The notes under the pieces are model-generated. The model was not told the DNA's origin, made no database searches, and saw only the letters and a program-made list of their open reading frames with translations. From assembly GCA_001783695.1 (NCBI GenBank), contig MFNE01000019.1, positions 65,590-103,621 of the forward strand: 38,032 nt of DNA. The letters run 5' to 3'. Of this stretch, positions 25,449 to 34,298 are shown one piece after another. How positions within the stretch are numbered: position 1 is the first letter of the stretch; every line of letters starts with the position of its first letter. This DNA is from Candidatus Lambdaproteobacteria bacterium RIFOXYD2_FULL_50_16. GTDB lineage: Bacteria > SAR324 > XYD2-FULL-50-16. The position numbers were made by a program, and so were the translations under genes.

Positions 25449-26228
25449 ATGTTCGGGTCTCGCTTTGCCTACTGGCAGGTTTTTCTTTTACTTTTTGGCT
25501 TGACCTGTCTAAACCCTGGGCCACTTTTGGCGGCAGAGAAGGCACCTAATCTCGATAAGGTAGTTGCCTTCTTAGACCAACTCTTCCGCTCAAAAACCAG
25601 TATCTCTTCCATCGAAATGGAGGTGACCACTCCTAATTGGGAGCGGAGCATGACGATGGAGTTGTACACGGCGGGCATGGACAAAACCTTTGTGCGGATC
25701 CACAGCCCCAAAAAAGACAAAGGCGTGGCTACCCTGCGGGTATCTGCCGAAATGTGGAACTACTTCCCCAAGATTAACAAGGTAATGAAGGTGCCCCCTT
25801 CGATGATGATGTCTTCTTGGATGGGTTCGGATTTCACCAACGACGACCTAGTCAAGGAAACCTCGCTTTTAGAAGACTACAACGCAAAAATGCTCCCCCC
25901 AGATGTTTTAAACCCCCAAGTCCTTTCTGTAGAACTCACCCCCAAAGCCAATACAGCCACCGTTTGGGGCAAGATTGTTATCTTAGGCGACAAAGACACC
26001 TGGATCCCTTTTGAAGAGGTTTTTTACGACGAAAAGGGCCAGGCCATGCGGGTGATGAAGCTTCTTGAGGTTAAAAAATTTGGAGATAAAACCATGCCTT
26101 CGGTGATGGAGATTGTCCCCCTTAATAAAGAGGGACACAAAACCAGAATCGTTTATAAATCAGCCCAGTTCGACATAAAGCTGCCTGAAGACACCTTCAG
26201 CTTACGCAACCTACAACGCCAGCAATAA
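25449..26228 (+). CDS. Outer-membrane lipoprotein-sorting protein, LolA-like
   Basis: A 259-residue protein: signal peptide to about residue 29, then a LolA/LppX-type half-barrel pattern: TMELYTAGMDKTFVRIHSPKKDKGVATLRV, MWNYFPKINKVMKVPPSMMMSSWMGSDFTNDDLVKE, and MEIVPLNKEGHKTRIVYKSAQFDIKLPEDTFSLRNL. This is the larger LolA-like family often found with RND or ABC exporters, not canonical LolA. It should carry a lipid or acylated cargo in the periplasm. It opens a five-gene unit with its own promoter, 18 bp before the first permease. Confidence 0.88.
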   Translation: MFGSRFAYWQVFLLLFGLTCLNPGPLLAAEKAPNLDKVVAFLDQLFRSKTSISSIEMEVTTPNWERSMTMELYTAGMDKTFVRIHSPKKDKGVATLRVSAEMWNYFPKINKVMKVPPSMMMSSWMGSDFTNDDLVKETSLLEDYNAKMLPPDVLNPQVLSVELTPKANTATVWGKIVILGDKDTWIPFEEVFYDEKGQAMRVMKLLEVKKFGDKTMPSVMEIVPLNKEGHKTRIVYKSAQFDIKLPEDTFSLRNLQRQQ

Positions 26229-26245
26229 ACCAACCTAGGGAGTCT

Positions 26246-27460
26246 GTGGGCCTACTTTTTAAGATTGCTTTGCGAAACCTAACCCGCCAAAAGCGCCGAA
26301 CCATTCTCACCGGGTTGGTGATGTTTGGTGGGGTTTTGCTACTTTCGATCTCCTTGGGGATACAAGAAGGGGGTTACGGCTATGTAATCGACGCCTTTAC
26401 CGGAGCGCGCACTGGGCATGTGCAGATTCACGCCCAAGGATATTTAGACAAACCCTCGCTTTACACCAATCTTAAAGACCCGGCCTCCCTACTTAAAAAA
26501 CTCGCCGAAAACCGGTCAGTAATCAGCTATTCCCCACGGGTTTACGGGGCGGCGCTGGCCTTTGAAGACAAAAAAACCACCGGTGCGCAGATATTTGGGA
26601 TTGATTTAGCCCAAGAGGACCAACTCTCCAAAATCGGCAGCCGGTTGGCTGAAGGCCGATTCTTTAGGGAGGCTAACGAGGTGGTGATCGGAGGAGGACT
26701 GCAAGCAATTTTACACAGCAAATTAGGGGACCAATTGATCCTTGTGAGCCAGGGGGCGGACGGATCGATTGCCAACGATCTTTATAAAATTGTTGGGGTT
26801 TTAAAGGGCGGGGTCGATGCCCAAAACCGCATGGACTGCGTTATGTCCCTTGGTGACGCCCAAGCCTTTTTGGGGTTGGGGCAAAGGATCCACGAGGTGA
26901 GCCTAAAGGCCGAGAGTTACCAAAAGTCCCGCCAGCTTGCCGCCCAGCTATCCGCTGAATTTGCGGGCCAAGGATTTGAGATTGACCCTTGGCAGGTAGT
27001 GGAAAAGGAATTTTATGAGTTTATGTTACTCGACAAACAAGGCGGCTGGGTGACCTATTTTGTTATTATTTTGTTGGTTACCTTGGAGGTGCTGAATACG
27101 GTATTGATGACCATTTTAGAAAAAACCCGTGAGTTTGGCCTAATGAAGGCCTTGGGCACCAGTCCGGCCCAAGTTTTTTGGCTAATTTTAATCGAAACCG
27201 GGCTTTTGGCAACCCTGGCTAGCGGACTAGGGATCTTGGTTGCTTGGCCTTTAAATGATTATTTCGCCAGCCACGGAATCCCGCTACCCGTCGCTTACGA
27301 CCTGGGTGGGGTGGTGATGGACAAGTTAGTTAGCGAGGTGAGCTTTTTGTCGATGGGCCTGCCCTTTTTGGTGAGTTTTTTTACGGCCTTGTTAGTGGCG
27401 ATGATCCCTGCTTACCGAGCCTCGATGATTGTGCCGGTTAAGGCTTTGAAATCCTATTAG
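26246..27460 (+). CDS. FtsX/MacB-type ABC permease, first of pair
   Basis: A 404-residue permease starting at GTG with GGGAG upstream. N-terminal helix (about 20-40, after LTRQKRRTILTGLVMF), a periplasmic MacB_PCD domain (about 45-265) and three C-terminal helices with TREFGLMKALGTSPAQVFWLILIETGLLA, the FtsX coupling motif. This is the four-helix LolC/LolE-like form. With the next permease and the ATPase at 28737 it makes a complete transporter that probably works on the LolA-like protein's cargo. Confidence 0.9.
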   Translation: MGLLFKIALRNLTRQKRRTILTGLVMFGGVLLLSISLGIQEGGYGYVIDAFTGARTGHVQIHAQGYLDKPSLYTNLKDPASLLKKLAENRSVISYSPRVYGAALAFEDKKTTGAQIFGIDLAQEDQLSKIGSRLAEGRFFREANEVVIGGGLQAILHSKLGDQLILVSQGADGSIANDLYKIVGVLKGGVDAQNRMDCVMSLGDAQAFLGLGQRIHEVSLKAESYQKSRQLAAQLSAEFAGQGFEIDPWQVVEKEFYEFMLLDKQGGWVTYFVIILLVTLEVLNTVLMTILEKTREFGLMKALGTSPAQVFWLILIETGLLATLASGLGILVAWPLNDYFASHGIPLPVAYDLGGVVMDKLVSEVSFLSMGLPFLVSFFTALLVAMIPAYRASMIVPVKALKSY

Positions 27461-27468
27461 GAAATCTG

Positions 27469-28692
27469 ATGCTCCTACTTAAGCTAAGTTTTCGAAATGT
27501 CTTTCGCAACCTGCGCCGCTCTATATTAACAGCCAGCGTGATTGGCATTGGCTTGGGGGCGGTGATCTTTACGGATGCCTATATATTGGGGATGGAGCGC
27601 AATATGATTAAAAGCGCTACCGACACTTTTTTAGGCCACGGCCAGATTCACCAAGTAGGTTACCCTGCGGCAAGGGAGGTGGAAAAAGTGGTTTTAAAAG
27701 GGCCTTTGCTTATCCAACAAATCGCCCAAGATAAAAAGGTCAGCGGTTATACGTCGCGGGTGCAAAGTATTGGGATGCTTTCCTCGGCCAGCGATGTGGC
27801 CTCCATCTTGGTCAGTGGGATTGATCCAGAAAAAGAGGCCCAAATGACCCCAATCCAAAAGGCGGTCAAAGAAGGAGCCTATTTTAGCGAAACCGGTAGC
27901 CGGGAGATTTTAATTGGCCAAAAACTGGCCAAAAATCTGAGTGTAGGTTTAGGTGACCGCTTGGTTTTGACCCTGGCTCAAGCCAGTACCGGAGAACTCT
28001 CCCAAGAGATGTTTAGGGTAAGCGGTATTTTCCGCTTTGGCTCTAATCGGATTGACGAATCAATGGCATTAATCAAGATCGGTGATGCCCAACGGCTTTT
28101 AGGGATTGGGCAAGACTTCCATGAATTAGCGGTGCGCTTTAACGAACCTAATCCAAGCGCAGAGACCTTGGCCCAATTTGAAAAAGCCTATTCCAAAGAG
28201 GGCAACGAAGCCTTAGGCTGGCGCCAATTAATGCCCGAATTTCAGGCAATTCTCGACATGATGGGTTACGTCACCGGGGCGACGATTGTAATTGTTTTTG
28301 GGATCGTGGCGCTTAGCGTGATGAACTGTTTATTTATGGCCTTTTTTGAACGAATCTTCGAGTTTGCAGTCCTGCGTGCGATTGGCACTAGACCCTACCA
28401 AATGGCCCTGATGGTCACCCTGGAGGCGGCAGTGCTTTCGGCTTTGGGGGTGTTTATGGGTCTGGTCATAGGAGGGGGCTTTACTGGAATTTTGGCCGTT
28501 TGGGGGATTGATTACGGGGGGATAGAGATGCAAGGAGTGACTATGCAAGAGTCCGTGTTCCCGGTGGTTAACTGGAAGCAATTTTTCCTATACCCACTCT
28601 TCTTTTTTGGATTTTCGGTGTTAGTGGGTCTGTACCCGGCCATTCACACAGCCCGATTGGTCCCCGCCAAAGCCATGAAGGCGGGGCAGTGA
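27469..28692 (+). CDS. FtsX/MacB-type ABC permease, second of pair
   Basis: A 407-residue permease with the same layout as its neighbour: N-terminal helix after NVFRNLRRSILTASVIGIG, periplasmic domain, and three C-terminal helices with ERIFEFAVLRAIGTRPYQMALMVTLEAAVLS. The two share the fold but are clearly diverged, so a heterodimer like LolC-LolE is expected. It begins 8 bp after the first permease; 44 bp separate it from the ATPase gene. Confidence 0.9.
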   Translation: MLLLKLSFRNVFRNLRRSILTASVIGIGLGAVIFTDAYILGMERNMIKSATDTFLGHGQIHQVGYPAAREVEKVVLKGPLLIQQIAQDKKVSGYTSRVQSIGMLSSASDVASILVSGIDPEKEAQMTPIQKAVKEGAYFSETGSREILIGQKLAKNLSVGLGDRLVLTLAQASTGELSQEMFRVSGIFRFGSNRIDESMALIKIGDAQRLLGIGQDFHELAVRFNEPNPSAETLAQFEKAYSKEGNEALGWRQLMPEFQAILDMMGYVTGATIVIVFGIVALSVMNCLFMAFFERIFEFAVLRAIGTRPYQMALMVTLEAAVLSALGVFMGLVIGGGFTGILAVWGIDYGGIEMQGVTMQESVFPVVNWKQFFLYPLFFFGFSVLVGLYPAIHTARLVPAKAMKAGQ

Positions 28693-28736
28693 CCGCCAGC
28701 AAAATTAAAACCAACCCAACCTATATTTGAGGGCTC

Positions 28737-29432
28737 ATGCAAGACAAGTCGGTGGTGATCAAAACCGAAAATCTGGATAAAACTTACCAAACCGGGGAGA
28801 TCAATTTCCAAGCGCTTCAGTCGGTTAGCCTGGAGATCAAACAGGGTGAGTTCACCGCCATCGCCGGGCCTTCGGGTTCTGGGAAAACCACCTTGCTAAA
28901 CATCTTAAGTGGGTTAGACACCCCTAGTGCCGGGACGGTTTGGCTTTCGGGGCACTCGATTGGCCAGATGTCAGGAACCGAGCTTTCGGATTTTCGGCGA
29001 GACAAGATTGGTTTTGTTTTTCAGTCTTTTAACCTGATCCCGGTGCTTAATGTTGAAGAAAATATTGAATATATAATGCTTCTCCAAGGGGTCCCTTCGG
29101 AGGTAAGAAAAGAGCGGGTAGCCAAGATTTTGGGAGAAGTGGGGCTCGAGGGAAAACAAAAACGGTTCCCTAAACAACTATCAGGGGGCCAACAGCAAAG
29201 GGTGGCGGTAGCCCGCGCGATGGTGACCGAGCCTGATATCATATTAGCCGACGAGCCCACCGCCAACCTCGATTCGGTGACCGGCAGGGCGCTCCTGGAT
29301 CTAATGCGCGACCTCAACGAAAAGTTTGGCCGCACCTTTGTTTTTTCGACCCACGACCAGATGATAATGGACCGAGCCAAACGGCTTATCTCCTTAAAAG
29401 ACGGACAGATCGCCGAAGATCAAACCCGCTGA
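28737..29432 (+). CDS. ABC ATPase, LolD/MacB type
   Basis: A 231-residue ATPase: Walker A GPSGSGKT near residue 44, Q-loop FQSFNLIPVLNVEENIEYIMLLQG, signature LSGGQQQRVAVARAM, Walker B IILADEPTANLD and H-loop VFSTHDQMIMDRA. It serves the two permeases just upstream. It is a separate lineage from the ybbA-like ATPase at 3540, which has GECQ in the signature. Confidence 0.94.
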   Translation: MQDKSVVIKTENLDKTYQTGEINFQALQSVSLEIKQGEFTAIAGPSGSGKTTLLNILSGLDTPSAGTVWLSGHSIGQMSGTELSDFRRDKIGFVFQSFNLIPVLNVEENIEYIMLLQGVPSEVRKERVAKILGEVGLEGKQKRFPKQLSGGQQQRVAVARAMVTEPDIILADEPTANLDSVTGRALLDLMRDLNEKFGRTFVFSTHDQMIMDRAKRLISLKDGQIAEDQTR

Positions 29433-29465
29433 CGCGAATAAAAAAACCGGGCCTTTGGGGGGCAC

Positions 29466-30632
29466 ATGCGGGGAATCATTATTTGGGGTTTAGCCTTGGC
29501 GCTGGCCAACCCCCTTTGCGCCCAAGAGCTTTCCTCGGCAGGTTCGCTCAAGGGATATCTGGTCCGCTCCCAGGAGCCCAGCGTATTAGGGGTTAAACCT
29601 CCGGTTGCTCAAAACGAAACTCTGATAGCCCGATACCGGCTATCAGGCGCTTTGAACAAAGCTTGGTTTTTCGATGGGGCCTACCAACTGACAAGCCTGC
29701 ACCAAGACCCTGCCCCAATAGAGGCTATCGAGATCCCAGGGGCTTACCGCTGGGGGGAACCCGAACATCAGCTTTACCCAAACGAAGGTGAAAAAAGCAG
29801 CACCCAAATCTTCCAAAATCTGGACCGATTTTCTCTCCAGTATCGAGCGGAGGGTTTTGACATAACCCTTGGCCGCCAAGCGATTACCTTTGGGATGGGT
29901 CGCTCGGTCAGCCCGAACGATCTCTTTGCCAATTTTACCTTAAGCGAGTTGGATCTAGAAAATCGTCTCGGCGTGGACGCGGTAAGGCTTGAAGTACCTT
30001 TAGGGGAGTTAAGCGAGTTGGACTTAGGGGCTTTGTTTGGCAAAAATGGGGCTGCCGCTCAAGGAGGTGGCTATCTGCGGGTCAAAGTTAACCTAGCTGG
30101 CCAAGATTTGGTTTTGTTGGCCGCTCAGTACAAAAGGCACCAAGCCTTTGGAGGAGAGTTGGCCCTGGCCTTGGGCAAGATAGGGGCTTGGGTTGAGGGT
30201 ACTTGGACCAAGCCTTTTGAGGCCACTAGCCCAGAATATGGTCGCTACCTCGCCGGGGCGGACTATACCTTTGGCGAGGATACGTACCTTTGGCTTGAAT
30301 ATCACCTAAACGGGGCTGGGGCCAAAGAGGCTTCAAACTACCATCAACCGCAAGCCAACCAATCCTATCTTGACGCAGGGGGTTATCTTTGGGGGCGGGA
30401 ATATTTAAACCTTGGAGGCAATTTCCCGCTGACCCCTCTGAACCAGCTTAGCCTGTTTTATATGTCCAACCGCAAAGACCAATCGACCTATGTTAACACC
30501 ACCTTAGAGTCCAATCTGACCACCGACCTCTATTTAGATTTAGGGATCACCCATTTGACTGGGAATCCAGACCAAACCGAATTTGGCACCTATCCAGCCC
30601 AACTCTATTTGGCCATTCGAGGTTATCTTTAA
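29466..30632 (+). CDS. Outer-membrane beta-barrel protein
   Basis: A 388-residue protein with a signal peptide (MRGIIIWGLALALANPLCA) and many short amphipathic strands: LDRFSLQYRAEGFDITLGRQAITFG, YLRVKVNLAGQDLVLLAAQY, RYLAGADYTFGEDTYLWLEYHL, LYLDLGITHL. It ends AIRGYL. The GRQAITFG...SPNDLF segment is like that of DUF1302-type and alginate-porin-like barrels. It is last in the LolA-like/ABC unit and may be the outer-membrane end point of that export route; its exact family is not certain. Confidence 0.75.
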   Translation: MRGIIIWGLALALANPLCAQELSSAGSLKGYLVRSQEPSVLGVKPPVAQNETLIARYRLSGALNKAWFFDGAYQLTSLHQDPAPIEAIEIPGAYRWGEPEHQLYPNEGEKSSTQIFQNLDRFSLQYRAEGFDITLGRQAITFGMGRSVSPNDLFANFTLSELDLENRLGVDAVRLEVPLGELSELDLGALFGKNGAAAQGGGYLRVKVNLAGQDLVLLAAQYKRHQAFGGELALALGKIGAWVEGTWTKPFEATSPEYGRYLAGADYTFGEDTYLWLEYHLNGAGAKEASNYHQPQANQSYLDAGGYLWGREYLNLGGNFPLTPLNQLSLFYMSNRKDQSTYVNTTLESNLTTDLYLDLGITHLTGNPDQTEFGTYPAQLYLAIRGYL

Positions 30633-30728
30633 AGGCCCGTTTAAAAACAAAAAATCTTTGCTTCTCAATGCGCTTCCCCAAACGGTTTGAACCTGTTACA
30701 TGGGCAGAAACAGTAAACCAAGGTGTCC

Positions 30729-31268
30729 ATGAATCAAGACTACAATCATCACCAATCTTCGGCCTGGGGTCTATACTTGGGGTTAGAGGCAGGCTTTTTG
30801 GTGTTAGTCGGAATATTGGGGCCCCAATTTGGTTATTTTGCCCAATTACCCAAGCCTTGGGGGCTGGGCCTGTCGTTTTTGGTGGGGGCGACTGCGGCGG
30901 CGGGCTCGGCGCGTTCTGCTTGGCGGATGGCGCTGGTGACCTTGGTTAGTGGTTTGCTTACCTATGCCGCCTTTGGCCAACTCCGTGAAGAACAAGAGAT
31001 TGGTTTTTTGATGCTGATGTTTGTGGGTGGAGCCCATTGGGCGATGTCGGTAGGACTGCTCAAACCACAAGTGAAATTTTTGGCCCTATTAGGCCCCCCC
31101 TTAGCCCTGGCTTCGGGGGCTGGGCTGGCTACTTTTCTTTTGCCTATCTTCGGTCTGGGATTGGTTAGAGTGCCCGCTATCATCGCGGTATTGATGGCGG
31201 CGGTGTTTTATTTGACCTATAAAGCCCCGCAAAAAAAGGGAAGAGCTCCTAAAACTAAAAAATCATGA
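30729..31268 (+). CDS. Polytopic membrane protein of unknown function
   Basis: About 180 residues with five or six hydrophobic segments (about 13-33, 44-60, 66-84, 92-110, 115-135, 140-162) and a very basic C-terminus (KAPQKKGRAPKTKKS). No family is recognised. AAGGTG lies five bases before the ATG at 30729; an in-frame GTG two codons earlier would hide that site. The stop overlaps the glycosyltransferase start (ATGA), so the two are probably made together and it may help that enzyme or handle its lipid-linked substrate. Confidence 0.65.
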   Translation: MNQDYNHHQSSAWGLYLGLEAGFLVLVGILGPQFGYFAQLPKPWGLGLSFLVGATAAAGSARSAWRMALVTLVSGLLTYAAFGQLREEQEIGFLMLMFVGGAHWAMSVGLLKPQVKFLALLGPPLALASGAGLATFLLPIFGLGLVRVPAIIAVLMAAVFYLTYKAPQKKGRAPKTKKS

Positions 31269-32392
31269 CCCTTCCCAAAGTCGGGCTGGAACTTTCGGCC
31301 TGCTGCAACCCCCAACCGACTGGCGTGAGCCGTTATGCCCAACGGCTGACCGAAGCCCTCCTAGCGGAATCGGACTACTCCTTTAGAGCCCTGTACCGGG
31401 CTAGCCGCCTTAAAAAACGAAAATATCTAAGCGATTGGTTTCAGGGGCCTGTTCGCGGTTACCAGGGCCCCTTGGTTTGGGGCCGTTACGATTTGGTCCA
31501 CGGCTTAGACGCCCAAGTCCCTGGATGGAACCACCCAAGGATGATCGCTACCTTCCATGACTTAGCCCCTCTGCTGATCACCGAAGAGAGGGTGTCTTCA
31601 ACGGGATTTATCCAAAAAAAAACCGCCCAATATTGGGAAACCCTGCGACGGGCGGCGCACTTGATCACCGTCTCCGAGACCACCAAACGCGACCTAGTCC
31701 GGCTGTTTAATTTAGACAGCGAACGTATCACCGCCATTCCTTTAGGCTTAGAAGAACGGCTCCTCCTGCCTGACCCCAATCGAGACGAAATTTTGGCCCA
31801 GAAGGGTTTAACTCCTAAAAAATACCTCTTTTTTTTAGGCAGTTTGGCTAACCGCAAAAACCTCAAACGAATGCTTGCAGCCTTTGCCCGCTCAAAGGCT
31901 CAGGAAAGTTTGGATCTGGTGTTAGCCGGGGAAGTATCTTGGGGGGCAGGGGGGTTGGGCCAGTGGGTTGAAGAACTCGGGCTAAAAAAGCAGGTGTATA
32001 TTCTGGACTATCTGCCCGAAAACCAACTCCCCGCCCTGTACCAAGGGGCGGCAGGATTTTTATTCGCCACCTTATACGAAGGTTTCGGCCTGCCCATTTT
32101 AGAAGCCATGGCCGCCCGTACCCCAATCTTAGTGGGCAACCAAGGGGCCGCGCCCGAAACTGCCGGAGGTTTTGCCGCCCTTTGTGACCCTTACCAAGTC
32201 GAAAGCATCACTCAAGGCATAGACCAACTTTTAACCTTCGGCGAAACCCACCTAACCCAAGCCCAAGCCCATGCCCAAGCCTTCACCTGGATTAAAAATG
32301 CCAACACAACCTTGGCCTTGTATGAAAAACTCCTAAAAATTCCACCCTTGGGGCCCTGCCTGCCCGCAGGAACGGTTGACGATTTAGGCTAA
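31265..32392 (+). CDS. GT4-family glycosyltransferase
   Basis: A 375-residue GT-B enzyme of the mannosyl/glucosyltransferase type. Seen: PTGVSRYAQRLTEAL near the start (acceptor domain), HDLAPLLI, VSETTKRDLVRLF, then the Rossmann donor domain with LFFLGSLANRKNLKRMLAAF and the E-x7-E motif EGFGLPILE at about 274-282. It transfers a sugar from a nucleotide donor, probably in envelope polysaccharide synthesis. It overlaps the upstream membrane protein by 4 bp. Donor and acceptor cannot be told. Confidence 0.9.
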   Translation: MTLPKVGLELSACCNPQPTGVSRYAQRLTEALLAESDYSFRALYRASRLKKRKYLSDWFQGPVRGYQGPLVWGRYDLVHGLDAQVPGWNHPRMIATFHDLAPLLITEERVSSTGFIQKKTAQYWETLRRAAHLITVSETTKRDLVRLFNLDSERITAIPLGLEERLLLPDPNRDEILAQKGLTPKKYLFFLGSLANRKNLKRMLAAFARSKAQESLDLVLAGEVSWGAGGLGQWVEELGLKKQVYILDYLPENQLPALYQGAAGFLFATLYEGFGLPILEAMAARTPILVGNQGAAPETAGGFAALCDPYQVESITQGIDQLLTFGETHLTQAQAHAQAFTWIKNANTTLALYEKLLKIPPLGPCLPAGTVDDLG

Positions 32393-32451
32393 AAACTGAG
32401 AAGATAACCCCTTAGCCCAATTTACTGTCTTAAACCTTTTTTGCTTTTTCC

Positions 32452-33705
32452 ATGGAAAACCTCAACGTCGCTGTAGAAGACCTGGGTAACCTAAAACGCA
32501 GGCTTACTGTAACCGTGCCCCAATCTGAGGTCAATGCGGCCTACGACAAGGTTTACAACAACCTTAAGGGTAGAGTCCGGGTTAACGGATTCAGAAAGGG
32601 CAAGATGCCCCAGGCGCTTTTAGAAAAGCGGTTTTCCCAGTATATGAAAGAAGAGGCCATGGAAACGCTGGTGCCGCGCTATTTTCAACAAGCGGTCGAG
32701 CAAGAAGCCCTCAACCCGGCACTCCAACCGGAGTTTTCCAACTTAGAAGTGGAAAAGACCAAACCCTTTGTATTTACTGCAACCGTTGAGGTTTGGCCGA
32801 ACTTTGACCTGCCCAAAGCAGCAAGCTTTAGCCTAGAAAAGGTTGAGCCGAAAGTTGAAGATTCGGAAAAGGAACAACTCAAAAGAAGTTATCTAGTTCG
32901 CCAAGCCCAATTTACCCCCAAAGAGGGTGCAGCCGCCTTGGGCGATTCGGTTAAAATTGACTTTTCAGGTAAAACCGAAGACGGCGAGGAGGTTAATGAA
33001 CAGGGGTTTGAAGTCTCCTTGGGCGACAATCAACTGCTCCCTGAATTCGAAGCCGCGCTGACCGGCATGAAAGCGGGAGATGAAAAGGAATTTGAGGCCC
33101 AATTACCAGCGGATCATCCAGAAAAACGCTTCCGTGGCCAAAAAGCGAGCTTTAAGGTCAAACTATTGGAAGTTCAAAATCGGGTTTTGCCCCAGATTGA
33201 TGAGGCTTTTTTAAAGCAGTTTGGCGAAAAGGCCAAGACACCCGAAGCCTTTGAGCAAATGATCGAAAACGAACTGAAGGCAACCAAGGTTCGCCAGCAA
33301 ACCCAAGCCAACCGCGAAAAGTTACGCGAACAAATTGCCCAAAACCTCCAATTCCCCCTGCCTGAAGGTTTGATGGATTCAGAGGTGCAATTCCGGGTCC
33401 ACCAGATTAAAGGTCAGGCAGACCATGCTGAAAAATCCGAAGACGAACTAAAAACCTTGGCAGAGCAAGACGCGCAAAACTTTTTGCGGACCAACCGGTT
33501 TGTTCATCTTTATATGAAAGAAACCGGGCTTACCCCTAAAGACGACGAAGTTTGGCGAAGGTTTGTCCTGCAATGTCAGATGATGGGCCAAAATCCGGGC
33601 GAATTGGTTCGCACCGAACATGGTCGCCAGTTTTACAATGACCTTTTCCAAATGATGGCTGAAGAGGCTGTATTGGACCACATTGCCAGCGAGATCCTTA
33701 AATGA
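32452..33705 (+). CDS. tig: Trigger factor
   Basis: A 417-residue ribosome-associated chaperone. The ribosome-binding signature is GFRKGKMP at about residue 45; the FKBP-type prolyl isomerase domain lies at about 150-235 ([38 protein letters not shown]); the C-terminal helical arms follow ([17 protein letters not shown]). It binds nascent chains at the exit tunnel. It begins the conserved tig-clpP-clpX order and overlaps clpP by 4 bp. Confidence 0.97.
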   Translation: MENLNVAVEDLGNLKRRLTVTVPQSEVNAAYDKVYNNLKGRVRVNGFRKGKMPQALLEKRFSQYMKEEAMETLVPRYFQQAVEQEALNPALQPEFSNLEVEKTKPFVFTATVEVWPNFDLPKAASFSLEKVEPKVEDSEKEQLKRSYLVRQAQFTPKEGAAALGDSVKIDFSGKTEDGEEVNEQGFEVSLGDNQLLPEFEAALTGMKAGDEKEFEAQLPADHPEKRFRGQKASFKVKLLEVQNRVLPQIDEAFLKQFGEKAKTPEAFEQMIENELKATKVRQQTQANREKLREQIAQNLQFPLPEGLMDSEVQFRVHQIKGQADHAEKSEDELKTLAEQDAQNFLRTNRFVHLYMKETGLTPKDDEVWRRFVLQCQMMGQNPGELVRTEHGRQFYNDLFQMMAEEAVLDHIASEILK

Positions 33706-34289
33706 GCATCCCTTACGTTATCGAGCAAACCAACCGCGGCGAACGCACCTACGACATCTATTCGAGGCTGCTCAAAGACCGAATCATCTTTATGGGTGAC
33801 GAGATCAATAGCTACACCGCCAACGTGGTCATCGCCCAGTTGTTGTTTTTAGAGGCCGACAAACCTGACCAGGATATCAACCTTTATATAAACAGCTACG
33901 GGGGCTCGGTTAATGCGGGTCTGGCTATATACGACACCATCCAGTACATTCGTCCGGCGGTGCAAACCATCTGTATCGGGCAAGCGCGAAATATTGCGGC
34001 ATTGCTGCTTTCGGCTGGGGCAAAAGGAAAGAGAATTGCATTACCTAATGCTACGATCCTATTGCGCCAACCAATCGGTGGAATCGGGGGACAGGCTACA
34101 GACATTGAGATCCAAACCAAGGAAAATGTCCGTGTCAAAAACCGGGTTAATGGGATTTTGGCCGAACACACCGGTCAAGAGATTAAAAAAATCGCGCAAG
34201 ACACCGAACGAGACCTGTTCTTGAGCGCCTCCGAAGCGGTCAGCTATGGCTTGATCGATGTAATGATGGATAAAAGAACCGAAAAATAA
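33702..34289 (+). CDS. clpP: ClpP-family protein with lost catalytic Ser and His (ClpR-like)
   Basis: 195 residues, full ClpP length and fold: [25 protein letters not shown] at the start, [19 protein letters not shown], and [20 protein letters not shown] at the end. The active-site positions differ from every working ClpP. The usual GQAASMGA is GQARNIAA, so Ser97 is Asn (codon 33990-33992); MIHQP is LLRQP, so His122 is Arg (codon 34065-34067); NSPGG is NSYGG. Asp171 is kept. With Ser and His gone it should not cleave peptides. It overlaps tig (ATGA) and lies 9 bp before clpX, the normal operon place. It may form mixed rings with an active ClpP encoded elsewhere, like cyanobacterial/plastid ClpR. 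The frame is open, so it is not a decayed gene. Confidence 0.93.
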   Translation: MSIPYVIEQTNRGERTYDIYSRLLKDRIIFMGDEINSYTANVVIAQLLFLEADKPDQDINLYINSYGGSVNAGLAIYDTIQYIRPAVQTICIGQARNIAALLLSAGAKGKRIALPNATILLRQPIGGIGGQATDIEIQTKENVRVKNRVNGILAEHTGQEIKKIAQDTERDLFLSASEAVSYGLIDVMMDKRTEK

Positions 34290-34298
34290 GGGACCCCA

